A program made the position numbers and the translations under genes. A DNA stretch of 64,000 nucleotides from Woeseia oceani (GTDB lineage: Bacteria > Pseudomonadota > Gammaproteobacteria > Steroidobacterales > Woeseiaceae), in assembly GCF_001677435.1 (NCBI RefSeq), contig NZ_CP016268.1:1787001-1851000 (forward strand), read 5' to 3'. Under the pieces are notes generated by a model. That model was not told the origin of the DNA. It made no database searches and saw nothing but the letters and a program-made list of their open reading frames with translations. Below, in pieces: positions 46,837 to 56,600 of this stretch (position 1 is the first letter of the stretch; each line of letters starts with the position of its first letter).

Positions 46837-47125
46837 TGAGCTTCCCCGGTGAGTTTTTGGGAGACGGCTTGGGCGCCGCTTGTCCTGAGTGTGCGCCGCG
46901 CCTGCCAGACACGCAAATCACAAGTTCGGTCGAAAAAGACCAGAAAAGCATGGATTGCTGCCGCTTTTGAAAGCTGTGACGCGTTTCACGCGAATGGTTC
47001 ATTCGCAGACTAAAGATTGGCCGCACACGGCCGCTAACGACTTACGAGTGGGGCGCGCTGCATGGACCCGTCGGCGGCCGATTAGCTATCGGTATAACAA
47101 GAACTTACAGAGACGCAGAACACAC

Positions 47126-48940
47126 ATGACTGAGCAATTACAGAGCATAGGGCGCTACGAGATCATTCGTCCCATCGGCAGTGGTTCCCAAGGGGCCGTG
47201 CACCTGGCCCGGGACCCGGTGCTGGATCGCTTTGTCGCGATCAAAGTGCTTAACGGCAGCAGCTCTGAACTGAACAGTCTTAGTGACGATGGCACGCCGC
47301 TTGAAGCGCGCATTTCCAGCAAGCTGAAACACCCGAACATTGTGCCGATTTTTGATGCCGGGCAGCACAACGGTGATCCGTATCTTGTGTTCGAGTTCGT
47401 GGAAGGCACGACACTGGCCGAGCAACTGAAGACTCAGGGCAAGATGAGCATCGAAGACGCCGTGCCGGTTATTGCGGCTGTACTCAAAGCGTTGGCAGCG
47501 GCACATGAGTCGGAAATATTGCACCTTGACCTCAGCCCGCGAAACATTCTGATCGACAGTGACAAGGTTCCGCGAGTGATGGATTTCGGTCTGGCGCAGT
47601 ACGTCAATTTCACGCATCAATCCAGCGAGACGGTAACCGGCACCTTGCGGTACATGGCGCCGGAACACTTTCTGAACAAACCACTGGGACCGTGGACCGA
47701 CGTGTTTGCGTTGGGCGGTACCTTTTACCAGATGATCACCGGCGAATATGCGATGAAAGGCATGACGGTCGAACAAGTGCAGTTGCAGATCATCTCGGCC
47801 AATGTCGACTACGATCTGTTAAAGAGCATTCCTCACGGTGTGGAATTCATTCGCTTTCTCCAAGGAGCTTTGGAGCGCGACCGGGAAGGGCGCTACGCTG
47901 ATTGCGGGGTAATGAGCGAGGCATTCGCCATTTTTCTGCAGGAGACGGGTCTGGGCGAACTGGCCGAGAATGCGGATACCAATCACAGCACTATCGAATT
48001 CCTGCTGCGGCGCATGCAGCGCAAGGCCGATTTCCCAACTGTATCGCGCACGCTTTCAGACATTAATCAGATGACCGGTGAAGACTCGCGGGTTTCAGCC
48101 GACAAACTGGCAAACGTGATTCTTCGCGATTTTGCGCTAACGAGTAAGTTGCTCAAGCTGGTGAATTCGGCCTTCTATGGGACGCGCGCGAATGAGATCA
48201 CCAGCGTTTCTCAAGCCGTGGTATTCCTTGGCGTTGAGCAAATTCGGCTGACGGCGAACAGCCTGACTTTTTTTGGTCACCTCAAAGGTGATTCAGCGAT
48301 CCTGAAGGATTCGTTGACCCGTTCATTCTTCAGCGGCCTTATTGCACGGCACCTCGCACAGCGGGCCAAACTGCCACGCGCGGAAGAAGCGTTTATCTGC
48401 GGAATGTGCCAAAACGTCGGCGAGAACCTTGTTATCTACTATTTTCCCGACGAATACGCTGATATCAAAGCGCTGCAAGAAGATAAAGGCCTGGGCAAGA
48501 TGGCGGCTTCGCGTGGTGTACTGGGTGTCAGCTATGCCGAACTCGGTGCAGCAGTCGCGAAGATCTGGAATTTGCCGCGTTCGATTGTTGATTCGGTGCG
48601 CGGCTTGCCGCCGGGTGTGGTTGGCAAGCCAAAAGATGAGAGTGCGGCATTGCGTGACATCGCCGTATTCGCCAATGATCTATGTGAGCTATTTCAGTCG
48701 CGCAGCAGCGACGAAATGCGCCCCGAGATGTTGTTCCTGCTGAAGCAGTTCGAAGCGAGTATCCCACTTGAGACCGAGTATTGCGTGAAGCTGGTGGGTG
48801 CCGGTTATCAGAAACTGAAAGAGTACGCGCCGATTTTCGAAATCAACGTCGAGTCAAGCGACTACTGCCGGGCAGTGCACAACTGGCTGGAACAGCAGAT
48901 GGAAATATCCGCGCGCATCGCGGCCGCGGGTGGCAGCTGA
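47126..48940 (+). CDS. Serine/threonine protein kinase fused to an HDOD domain
   Basis: The 604-residue protein has a Hanks-type kinase domain (about 11-275): Gly loop GSGSQG, Lys40, Glu60, the catalytic loop HLDLSPRN with Asp135 and Asn140, DFG at 153-155 and an APE motif. The usual HRD is HLD. The C-terminal half (about 295-510) is an HDOD domain, containing LLKLVNSAFYG and SVSQAVVFLG. HDOD domains act in signalling and c-di-GMP-linked regulation. There is no membrane segment. ATG 47126 is chosen because the kinase fold starts nine residues later; the open frame runs back to 46889 without homology. Confidence 0.9.
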   Translation: MTEQLQSIGRYEIIRPIGSGSQGAVHLARDPVLDRFVAIKVLNGSSSELNSLSDDGTPLEARISSKLKHPNIVPIFDAGQHNGDPYLVFEFVEGTTLAEQLKTQGKMSIEDAVPVIAAVLKALAAAHESEILHLDLSPRNILIDSDKVPRVMDFGLAQYVNFTHQSSETVTGTLRYMAPEHFLNKPLGPWTDVFALGGTFYQMITGEYAMKGMTVEQVQLQIISANVDYDLLKSIPHGVEFIRFLQGALERDREGRYADCGVMSEAFAIFLQETGLGELAENADTNHSTIEFLLRRMQRKADFPTVSRTLSDINQMTGEDSRVSADKLANVILRDFALTSKLLKLVNSAFYGTRANEITSVSQAVVFLGVEQIRLTANSLTFFGHLKGDSAILKDSLTRSFFSGLIARHLAQRAKLPRAEEAFICGMCQNVGENLVIYYFPDEYADIKALQEDKGLGKMAASRGVLGVSYAELGAAVAKIWNLPRSIVDSVRGLPPGVVGKPKDESAALRDIAVFANDLCELFQSRSSDEMRPEMLFLLKQFEASIPLETEYCVKLVGAGYQKLKEYAPIFEINVESSDYCRAVHNWLEQQMEISARIAAAGGS

Positions 48941-48949
48941 GGTCATTGC

Positions 48950-49801
48950 CTACTCGCGGCGGCCGTTCCAGGCCAGTCTTGTTGCCGCCAGTCTTAACCG
49001 GGCGCGATTGGCATCCGTTGGCTGCGGTTCGGATTCGCCGAAAATGGCGCGGACCCAGTGACCGTCAGTCGGGTTGGGTAACAGGATGAATTTGTCGCCC
49101 CAGTCGGCGCGATCCCGTTCCATCAACGCCATCCGTTCAGCCACATCCTTCACGTAGTAGTCGCGACGAAAATCGTTCAGGTTATCGCCCAGCATCAAGG
49201 CAATGTCGAAGCGCTGTTCGATTGATCTTCTTGCTGGCGTTTTGTCGGATGTTTCGCGAAAGACGTACAGGTGGTCGCTGTCAGCGTAAGGGAATTCAAG
49301 TTCCTGTAACTGCACCAGCGCATACTCGTAGGTGCGTTCGCCCTGGTCACGGTTCGTGACATAGAAGACTTCGACACCTTGTTGCTTGCAGTAAGCCAGG
49401 AAATCGAGCGCACCGGGTACGGCCGTCATCAGGTTTTCCGGCAGCCATTCATCCCAGATGGCGTCATCAAAAAAATCCTTGCCTTCGTTGACGAGGTAGC
49501 CCCAGTAACTGTTGGCATGCAGCACGGTGTTGTCGAGATCGGCGATTACCGCGAGCGGCCGATCGTCATCGTCGCGCTGGGCGAGCGCGATCTGCAAGCG
49601 CAGTCGCGCAAGGCTGTACGCCTGATAACACAGTGCCTGAAACTCTGCCGCAGTTTGTTGCCAGGCCAGCGCCCACAGGAGTGGGTTGCTGTCGTCGTTG
49701 TCGACGCTGGCAGCTAAGGCGGGTGCGGTACTGGCTGCGCCGCCGGCTGCGAGTATCAGCGCCAGTATGCGGCGGCGGTCGTGATCGGTCAGATCGATCA
49801 T
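48950..49801 (-). CDS. Secreted HAD acid phosphatase, e(P4)/class C-like
   Basis: The 283-residue precursor has a signal peptide ending near ALAAS. The HAD active site is ADLDNTVLHAN, where the two Asp form the phosphorylation site, followed by VFYVTNRD (motif II Thr) and MLGDNLNDF (motif III Asp). This matches the e(P4) family that dephosphorylates nucleotides such as NMN in the periplasm. It lacks a lipobox cysteine at the signal end. It converges on the kinase-HDOD gene with 9 bp between stop codons. Confidence 0.88.
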   Translation of the reverse strand: MIDLTDHDRRRILALILAAGGAASTAPALAASVDNDDSNPLLWALAWQQTAAEFQALCYQAYSLARLRLQIALAQRDDDDRPLAVIADLDNTVLHANSYWGYLVNEGKDFFDDAIWDEWLPENLMTAVPGALDFLAYCKQQGVEVFYVTNRDQGERTYEYALVQLQELEFPYADSDHLYVFRETSDKTPARRSIEQRFDIALMLGDNLNDFRRDYYVKDVAERMALMERDRADWGDKFILLPNPTDGHWVRAIFGESEPQPTDANRARLRLAATRLAWNGRRE

Positions 49802-49861
49802 GCGAATTCCTCGTGCTGGGTTTGCAGGTTGCTTGATTGTAGCGGGTTACGAGGAGTGCTC

Positions 49862-50056
49862 TTACTCCTCCGGGTCAAAAATGGCTTCGATGGGTTGTTC
49901 AAACAGCCGTGCAATGCGAAACGCCAGCGGTAGCCCTGGGTCGTACTTGCCGGTTTCGATGGCATTGATGGTCTGTCGTGAGACTTCGAGTTGCTCGGCG
50001 AGCGTGGCTTGTGACCAATCACGCTCGGCGCGCAGGATTTTCAGTCGATTCTTCAC
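49862..50056 (-). CDS. Small XRE-family regulator
   Basis: The 64-residue protein is almost entirely a helix-turn-helix of the Cro/C1 type: LKILRAERDWSQATLAEQLEVSRQTINAIETGKYDPGL. It ends shortly after the fifth helix, like the compact regulators that accompany small membrane proteins. It lies 132 bp downstream of the membrane protein gene on the same strand, suggesting co-transcription. Its likely operator is the set of direct repeats at 50656-50709. Confidence 0.9.
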   Translation of the reverse strand: MKNRLKILRAERDWSQATLAEQLEVSRQTINAIETGKYDPGLPLAFRIARLFEQPIEAIFDPEE

Positions 50057-50188
50057 TGGCCGTCCTTCATGCGGTTGCTGCGGCCCGGCCGGAACAGCGC
50101 TTGCCTCTGACAGACAGTGGCTGGCGGCGGAGTTTGCGGGTTGTTGTGGTGTGCATCCTGGTCTTTGCGAAGCGGTGAGGGGGGATGT

Positions 50189-50629
50189 CTAGCGATATCG
50201 CCAGGCACCGTAGATTTGCGCAGCTGACCAGATCAGGACGACCGGAGTAAACAGGTCCATGGTTTGCGGTGCCTGGTGGCCAGCGGATTCCAGCAGCGTG
50301 TGGCCCGTCGCGAGCAACAAATACGCGGCCAGGGCAACACCTGCAGCGTCCGTTTGAATTTTTCGCTGCAGCTCGTCGGTTTGCTGCAGGAATCGCCGGT
50401 AGGCGAACAGGGTGCCGATCCCCAGCAGACTGGGCGCGGCGAGCAGGAAGATGAACAGAGGGCGTGTCAGTTCTGTGTGCTCCCTGAGCAGGCTGTTTGC
50501 CATGGTAAAGCTAATTGCCCAGACGAGGCATGTAGCCATGAAAGTGTACTGGTTACGGCGATCCTTGGCGCTGCCGAAGCTGTAGAAGAAGGGCTGTCTG
50601 GGTTCGTCAGTAGAGGAATTGTTGCTCAC
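50189..50629 (-). CDS. Four-helix membrane protein paired with the XRE regulator
   Basis: The 146-residue protein has a short polar N-terminus, four predicted membrane segments (about 28-45, 53-75, 93-112 and 125-142) and a basic, Gln-rich loop between helices two and three. No named family is recognised with confidence. The pairing of a small membrane protein with a compact XRE regulator is common in bacteria. It is divergent from lexA. Confidence 0.75.
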   Translation of the reverse strand: MSNNSSTDEPRQPFFYSFGSAKDRRNQYTFMATCLVWAISFTMANSLLREHTELTRPLFIFLLAAPSLLGIGTLFAYRRFLQQTDELQRKIQTDAAGVALAAYLLLATGHTLLESAGHQAPQTMDLFTPVVLIWSAAQIYGAWRYR

Positions 50630-50655
50630 GATCTGCTCTGCTGTTGTAAAGATTA

Positions 50656-50709
50656 CTTGTCATACCGGCACTGTATAGAGTGCTTGTCTAAAAGTAAAGT
50701 AAGCTTGTC
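50656..50709. repeat. Three direct CTTGTC repeats, candidate operator
   Basis: CTTGTCAT, CTTGTCTA and CTTGTCAT begin at 50656, 50683 and 50704. They lie in the promoter region of the membrane protein/XRE pair, upstream of lexA. Read on the other strand they are TGACAAG-like. Confidence 0.45.
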
Positions 50710-50743
50710 ATTCTGTGTTCCTGTGAACGACAGGCAAAAAGGA

Positions 50744-50796
50744 CTGGCAAGCCCGGGATAACTGTATATACTCACAGCTACTGTCTATTTATACAG
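50744..50796 (+). promoter_or_regulatory. lexA promoter with two SOS boxes
   Basis: A -35 of CTGGCA (50744-50749), a 17-bp spacer and a -10 of TATACT (50767-50772) form the promoter. Two LexA boxes of the CTGT-N8-ACAG type lie at 50762-50777 and 50781-50796. Box 1 covers the -10 and box 2 covers the start point, as in E. coli lexA, where two boxes also occur. Confidence 0.92.
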
Positions 50797-50806
50797 GATA
50801 CCTACG

Positions 50807-51424
50807 ATGGACCAGTTGACTCCCCGCCAGAAACAGATTCTTGAGATGATTCAAGACTTTATAGCCGAATTTGGTATGCCGCCGACGCGTGCCGAGATCG
50901 CCCGGGAGCTGGGTTTTAAATCGGTTAACGCGGCTGAGGACCACCTTCGTGCCCTGCAGAGGAAGGGGGTGCTGGATCTGTTGCCCGGTGCTTCGCGCGG
51001 TATTCAGCTCAAGGACTCCCTGCGCGATCAGCTGGGTTTGCCGCTGGTTGGGCGGGTTGCGGCGGGTAGCCCGATTCTTGCCGAGGAGCACATCGAAACG
51101 CATTACCGTATCGACCCTGCGCTGTTTCGGCCGAAGCCGCATTACCTGCTGCGGGTATACGGCATGAGTATGAAGAACGCGGGCATTCTGGACGGCGATC
51201 TCGTTGCCGTGCACCGCACGCCGGAAGTGCGCAGCCGGCAGATCGTGGTCGCCCGCATCGATGATGAGGTCACGGTGAAACGCTACCGGCAGGATGGCAA
51301 GGTGGTTTGGCTGCTGCCGGAGAACGAAGAGTTTGAACCTATCCAGGTCAATCTGGATGTGCAGGCGATGGTTATCGAAGGCGTCGTGGTCGGGGTCATT
51401 CGCGATGGCCTGTTGCTGCACTGA
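50807..51424 (+). CDS. lexA: LexA repressor
   Basis: LexA represses SOS genes until RecA filaments trigger its self-cleavage. The 205-residue protein has the winged helix (about 1-65, starting [12 protein letters not shown]), the cleavage site Ala86-Gly87 (VAAGSP) and the catalytic dyad Ser121 (GMSMKN) and Lys158 (VTVKRY). AGGA eight bases before ATG 50807 gives the start. It is the first gene of a likely operon with imuA, imuB and dnaE2, so it should control these directly. Confidence 0.98.
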   Translation: MDQLTPRQKQILEMIQDFIAEFGMPPTRAEIARELGFKSVNAAEDHLRALQRKGVLDLLPGASRGIQLKDSLRDQLGLPLVGRVAAGSPILAEEHIETHYRIDPALFRPKPHYLLRVYGMSMKNAGILDGDLVAVHRTPEVRSRQIVVARIDDEVTVKRYRQDGKVVWLLPENEEFEPIQVNLDVQAMVIEGVVVGVIRDGLLLH

Positions 51425-51449
51425 CTGAACCTGAACGCCAACGCCCGGT

Positions 51450-52088
51450 ATGAGCGATGCACTCGACAAACTGTTGCAAAGCCCGCGCCTGTGGCGAGGG
51501 CGGGCACAGGGCAGCGCCTGGCAGGGACTCGCCACAGGGTACCCACGCTTTGACGAGCACCTGCCAGGCGGTGGCTGGCCGCAGCATGCGCTGACCGAAA
51601 TCCTGCTGGAGCAGTACGGCAGTGGTGAACTGAAACTGCTGATGCCGGCGCTGGCGCGTCTCAGCCAGGAGGCCGCTGGCTGGCTGAGCTGGATCGCACC
51701 GCCGTTTCAGCCGTACCCGCCCGCCTTGCAGCAATGGGGCATCAACCTGTCGCGGGTGCTGATCGTGAAACCACGGGCAGACACCGAGGCGTTATGGGCG
51801 GCTGAGCAGGCTTTAAGTTGCGGTAATTGCGCCGCGGTCCTGTTGTGGTCTGAGCGTTTTGACAGCACGGCGAGTCGTCGTCTGCAACTTGCCGCCGAAC
51901 AGGGCAAGAGCTGGGTTATTGCCTTTCGTTCCCTGCGCGCGCGGCGGGAGCACTCGGCGGCCGCCTTGCGCATAGAGCTGCGGCAGGGCGATGGCGGCAC
52001 GGATATCCACATTCTGAAAAGCCGTGGCGGGCGCCCGGCGGCGGTGCCGGGTGTCATTCACAATTATGCCGATCTGCCGGGGCATTAA
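51450..52088 (+). CDS. imuA: ImuA, translesion-synthesis accessory protein
   Basis: ImuA is a RecA-related accessory factor of the ImuB-DnaE2 mutasome. The 212-residue length and the patterns FDEHLPGGGWPQHALTEIL and SRVLIVKPRADTEALWAAEQAL match the family. It has no intact Walker A. It starts 25 bp after lexA and ends 3 bp before imuB. The SOS promoter of lexA should drive it. Confidence 0.93.
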   Translation: MSDALDKLLQSPRLWRGRAQGSAWQGLATGYPRFDEHLPGGGWPQHALTEILLEQYGSGELKLLMPALARLSQEAAGWLSWIAPPFQPYPPALQQWGINLSRVLIVKPRADTEALWAAEQALSCGNCAAVLLWSERFDSTASRRLQLAAEQGKSWVIAFRSLRARREHSAAALRIELRQGDGGTDIHILKSRGGRPAAVPGVIHNYADLPGH

Positions 52089-52091
52089 GCC

Positions 52092-53699
52092 GTGGCGGTT
52101 GCCGGTAAAAAGCCCGCCCTGTTGCGGGACGCGGACCCGACGCCCGCTGTAACGCGCGCGCCGGAGCAACAGTCTTTACTGCCGGAGGAGCCGCCGCTAC
52201 CGCCGCCACAACGTCAGCCACTGCGGCGCACGAGACCTGACGAACAACTCTGGCTGTGCCTGTATTTACCGCGTTTGCCACTGGAGTCATCGAACGTTGC
52301 CGATGACCTGCCTCTGTACGCGGTCTTTGAAGAACGGCAGGGCATACGGCAGATTCTGCAGGCCAGTGCAGCTGCTCTGGCTGCGGGCGTGCATCCGGGC
52401 CTGTCCGTAGATGCGGCACTGGCGCTGCTACCCGGCCTGCAACTCGAAGAACGCGATGCCGTTCGCGAGCAGCAGTTGTTGCAGGAGCTGGCGGCCTGGG
52501 CTGAACGCTACACGTCGTTTGTTGTGGTTGAAGCGCCATCGCTGCTGTTACTGGAACTGAAAGCCAGCCTGCGGCTTTTTGCCGGTTTGAAGCGCCTGCG
52601 CAGCGAGATCGTGAAGGCCCTCGAGGCGCAGGGTTACAGCGCCTTACCGGCCATTGCACCAACGCCACTGGCGGCCACCTGGCTGGCGCGGGCGGGCAGT
52701 CGGCGTTGCATTATCGCCAGTGACAAGCTGACCAGAGCAGTGAGTGTGCTGCCGTTGTCCTGCCTGGCATGGCCGGCGAAACTGACCGCCTCTTTGCAGG
52801 GCATGGGCCTGTCCCAGGTCGGCGATTTGCTGCGTTTGCCGCGCGCCGGTTTCAGTCAGCGCTTCGGCGCCCAGCGTTTGCTGGAACTCGACCGGGCACT
52901 CGGTCGGCTGCCGGACCCGCGCCCGCATTTTCGGGCACCGCAACCGTTCGTGGCCGATTGCGATCTTGATGGCGAGCACAGTGATCGCGCCTGGTTGCTG
53001 AACACGTGTGAGCAGCTGCTGCAGAAACTTGAACGATTCCTGCTGACGCGACAGTTGGCAAGCCGTCGCCTGCATTTCCGTTTCTACCATTTGCAGCACG
53101 CGGCCACCGCTCTGACGCTTGGCAGCGCCAGGGCGGAGCGCAGCAGTGCACTCTGGCTACAGTTGCTGAGCATCCGTTTTGAACAGACTGAATTACCTGC
53201 GCCGGTTATTGCCATTCGTTTACAGGCAGCGGACGGGCAGCCACTCACGGCGACCAGTGCATCCCTGGGTTTCAGCTCAGGCCCCGCTGACGAGGTACCC
53301 ATTGATCACCTTATCGAACGCCTGGCGGCGCGTATGGGCAACCAGGCGGTGCACGGCATCGATACGGTGGCCGAACACCGGCCGGACCACGCCTGGCGCC
53401 GGCAACGGCTCATGGACTGCGTGCCACGTTGTGCAGCGCCGGCACCGGCACCGCTGTTACGGCGGCGGCCCTTGTGGATGCTGGAATTGCCGGAAGCCTT
53501 GTCTCTGCAGCACGGTCAACCCTGTTACCAGGGACCGCTTCAGCTTGAACACGGACCGGAACGGATTGAAAGCGGCTGGTGGGACGGTGCCAGTATTGCT
53601 CGCGATTACTACGTGGCAAGCAGTCCGGCGGGTAGCTGCCTGTGGATCTTTCAGGATCGCAAGGGAGGTGGCTGGTATGTGCACGGGTTTTTCGGCTGA
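52092..53699 (+). CDS. imuB: ImuB, Y-family polymerase-like mutasome subunit
   Basis: ImuB bridges DnaE2 to the beta clamp in SOS mutagenesis and is thought to be catalytically dead. The 535-residue protein begins with a Pro-rich extension of about 50 residues (GTG start 52092) before the family start LWLCLYLPRLPLE. A Y-family-like palm and fingers follow, then the helix-hairpin-helix region (about 220-250), and it ends with the WYVHGFFG element. The usual position of a clamp-binding LF motif (about 385-410) reads SASLGF. A QQSLL lies in the N-terminal extension. The stop overlaps the dnaE2 start. Confidence 0.92.
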   Translation: MAVAGKKPALLRDADPTPAVTRAPEQQSLLPEEPPLPPPQRQPLRRTRPDEQLWLCLYLPRLPLESSNVADDLPLYAVFEERQGIRQILQASAAALAAGVHPGLSVDAALALLPGLQLEERDAVREQQLLQELAAWAERYTSFVVVEAPSLLLLELKASLRLFAGLKRLRSEIVKALEAQGYSALPAIAPTPLAATWLARAGSRRCIIASDKLTRAVSVLPLSCLAWPAKLTASLQGMGLSQVGDLLRLPRAGFSQRFGAQRLLELDRALGRLPDPRPHFRAPQPFVADCDLDGEHSDRAWLLNTCEQLLQKLERFLLTRQLASRRLHFRFYHLQHAATALTLGSARAERSSALWLQLLSIRFEQTELPAPVIAIRLQAADGQPLTATSASLGFSSGPADEVPIDHLIERLAARMGNQAVHGIDTVAEHRPDHAWRRQRLMDCVPRCAAPAPAPLLRRRPLWMLELPEALSLQHGQPCYQGPLQLEHGPERIESGWWDGASIARDYYVASSPAGSCLWIFQDRKGGGWYVHGFFG

Positions 53700-56600
53700 T
53701 GAGGGCTTACGCAGAACTGCACACGCTCAGCAACTTCAGTTTTCTGCGCGGTGCTTCGCACCCCGAGGAACTGGTCGCGACGGCGGCCGAACTCGGTTAC
53801 GAAGCACTGGCGATTACGGATGAGTGTTCTGTCTCCGGGGTAGTGCGGGCGCACACGGCGGCAAAAAAGCACGGTCTGAAGAAGCTGCTTATCGGCGCGG
53901 AGTTTCGCCTGGCCTGTGGCCTGCAGCTTGTTGCTTTGGCCGCGAGTCGTGCGGGTTACGCCGCGCTATGCGGCTTGATCAGCCGCGGCCGCAGGGCTGC
54001 TGATAAAGGTCATTATCACTTAAGTGCGGGCGATTTCGCTGATGGCCTGCCGGGCTGTCTGTTGCTTTGGTTGCCGGACAAAAGCCTGTCACTCGCCCGT
54101 GAAGATCAGTGGATTTGTACGCGTTTCGCCGGACGACTGTGGATTGCCGTGGAACTGCTGGCCGACGGTCTGGACCGGGAACGTTTGCTTGGTCTGCAGG
54201 AACTGGGTGGGCAGCTGGGTCTGCCGCTCGTCGCCAGTGGTGATGTCCATATGCATTGCCGCGCGCGCCGCGCTCTGCAAGACACACTAACGGCCATTCG
54301 TGAAGGTGTAACGGTGGCGACGGCAGGCTTTTCCCTGCACGCCAACGGGGAGCGTTACCTGCGGCCGATCAATGTATTGCAGCGAATCTACCCGGCTGCA
54401 TTGCTGGCAGAGAGTGTGCGCATCGCCGAGCGCATTGATTTCTCACTGGATGAACTGCGCTACGAATACCCGAAAGAGCTGGTGCCGGACAACGAAACAC
54501 CGGCCAGTTATTTGCGCAAGTTGACCGAAGCCGGCATGCGCAGGCGCTGGCCGGCCGGCACGCCGGCAAAGGTAGCGGCTATTGTCGAACACGAACTGGA
54601 TCTGATTCGCGACCTCAATTACGAAACCTATTTCCTGACGGTGCACGACATCGTCGCGTTCGCGCGTTCGCAGCACATACTTTGTCAGGGGCGTGGTTCG
54701 GCCGCGAACTCGGCTGTGTGTTTTTGCCTGGGTATTACGGAGGTAGATCCGGATCGCATGGTGATGCTGGTCGAGCGCTTTATCTCCAAAGAGCGCAATG
54801 AACCGCCCGATATTGATGTCGATTTCGAACACGAACGCCGTGAAGAGGTTATTCAGTACATCTACAGAAAATACGGCCGCGAACGTGCGGCACTGGCGGC
54901 TACCGTTATTACCTACCGGGCACGCAGCGCGTTACGCGATATCGGCAAGGTGCTCGGTCTGTCCGGTTTGCAGCTCGACAGGTTGGCGCGCTCGATGCAG
55001 TGGTGGGATGGCAACGAGGTTGATGACAGCCGCGTACGTGAAGCGGGTCTTGATCCCGAAAGCCCGGTGATCCGGCGATTGCTGTGGTTGACGCGGCAGT
55101 TACTCGGTTTCCCCCGGCACCTGTCACAGCATGTCGGTGGTTTCGTTATTGCGAACGGCCCCTTGTCTGAACTGGTGCCGGTTGAAAACGCCTCAATGCC
55201 GGACCGTACCGTGATCCAGTGGGAGAAGAATGACCTGGAAGAACTTGGCCTGTTGAAGGTTGACGTGCTGGGCCTCGGGATGCTGACGGCTATCCGCCGC
55301 AGCTTTGACCTGATCCACAAATTCGATGGGCGGCGCTACACACTCGCCAGTGTCCCGGCGGAAGACCCGCTCGTTTATGACATGGTATGCGCTGGCGACA
55401 CGATGGGTGTATTCCAGATCGAGTCCCGCGCGCAGATGGCGATGTTGCCGCGGCTCCGCCCGCGCAGTTATTACGACCTCGTCATCGAAGTGGCAATCAT
55501 TCGTCCGGGACCGATTCAGGGCGACATGGTGCATCCCTATTTGCGGCGCAGAAACGGCGAAGAAGCGGTTGATTACCCGAGTGAAGAGGTCCGCGGTGTA
55601 CTGGAGCGCACGCTCGGGGTGCCGATTTTTCAGGAGCAGGTCATGCAGCTTGCCGTGGTTGCCGCTGGATTTACGCCGGGCGAAGCCGATCAGCTGCGTC
55701 GTGCCATGGCGGCGTGGAAACGGCGTGGAGGTCTCGGCCCGTTCGAAGACAAGTTAATCGACGGCATGCGTGCACGCGGTTACCAGGAGAGTTTTGCGAG
55801 GCAGCTTTTCCAGCAGATTCTGGGTTTTGGCGAATACGGTTTTCCCGAGTCGCATGCCGCAAGTTTCGCGTTGCTGGTGTACGTTTCCTGCTGGTTGAAA
55901 TGCCATGAACCGGCAGCGTTTTGCTGTGCCTTGCTGAACAGTCAGCCGATGGGTTTCTACTCCGCATCGCAGTTAATTCAGGACGTACGCCGCCATGGTG
56001 TCGAAGTCCGGCCTGTGGATGTGAATAGCAGCGATTGGGATTGTACCCTCGAGTGCGCAAGTAACGGTCAGGCCGCATTGCGTTTGGGTTTGCGACAGGT
56101 CAAAGGTCTGCCAGAGGCAGCTGGACGGCGGCTTGCACAAGAGCGGTCGGTTGCTGCTTTTCGTAGTGTGCAGGACATGGCAGGCCGGCTGGGTTTGCAA
56201 CGCAATGAGCTCGGCGCGTTGGCTGCTGCGGGTGCGCTTGCCGTGCTGGATGGTCATCGCCACCGCGCGCGCTGGACGGTTGCCGGGATCGAGGCCGCAA
56301 CACCGTTGTTCGCTGACCTGCAACGCTATGAGCCGGCGGTGATGCTCAAGAAACCCACGGAAGGGCAGGACCTGGTGGCCGACTACCAAAGCCTTGGGCT
56401 CACTTTGGGCCGACACCCGTTGGCTTTGCTACGACAGCGCTTGGCGGAAACGCGCTATCTCATGTCCAGCGATCTCGCCGGTATACCGAGCGGTCGGCAT
56501 GTTCGTGTTGCAGGCCTGGTTATTACCAAACAACGGCCCGGTACGGCCGGCGGTGTTACGTTTGTTACCCTGGAAGATGAGTCAGGTTATACGAACCTGA

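Noticed and set aside
46889-47125. N-terminal extension of the kinase-HDOD protein
   Set aside because: The extra 79 codons have basic, non-conserved composition and the kinase fold begins nine residues after ATG 47126.
50720-50734. Third SOS box CCTGT-N5-ACAGG upstream of lexA
   Set aside because: The spacing between half sites is five instead of eight, so it does not fit the LexA consensus.
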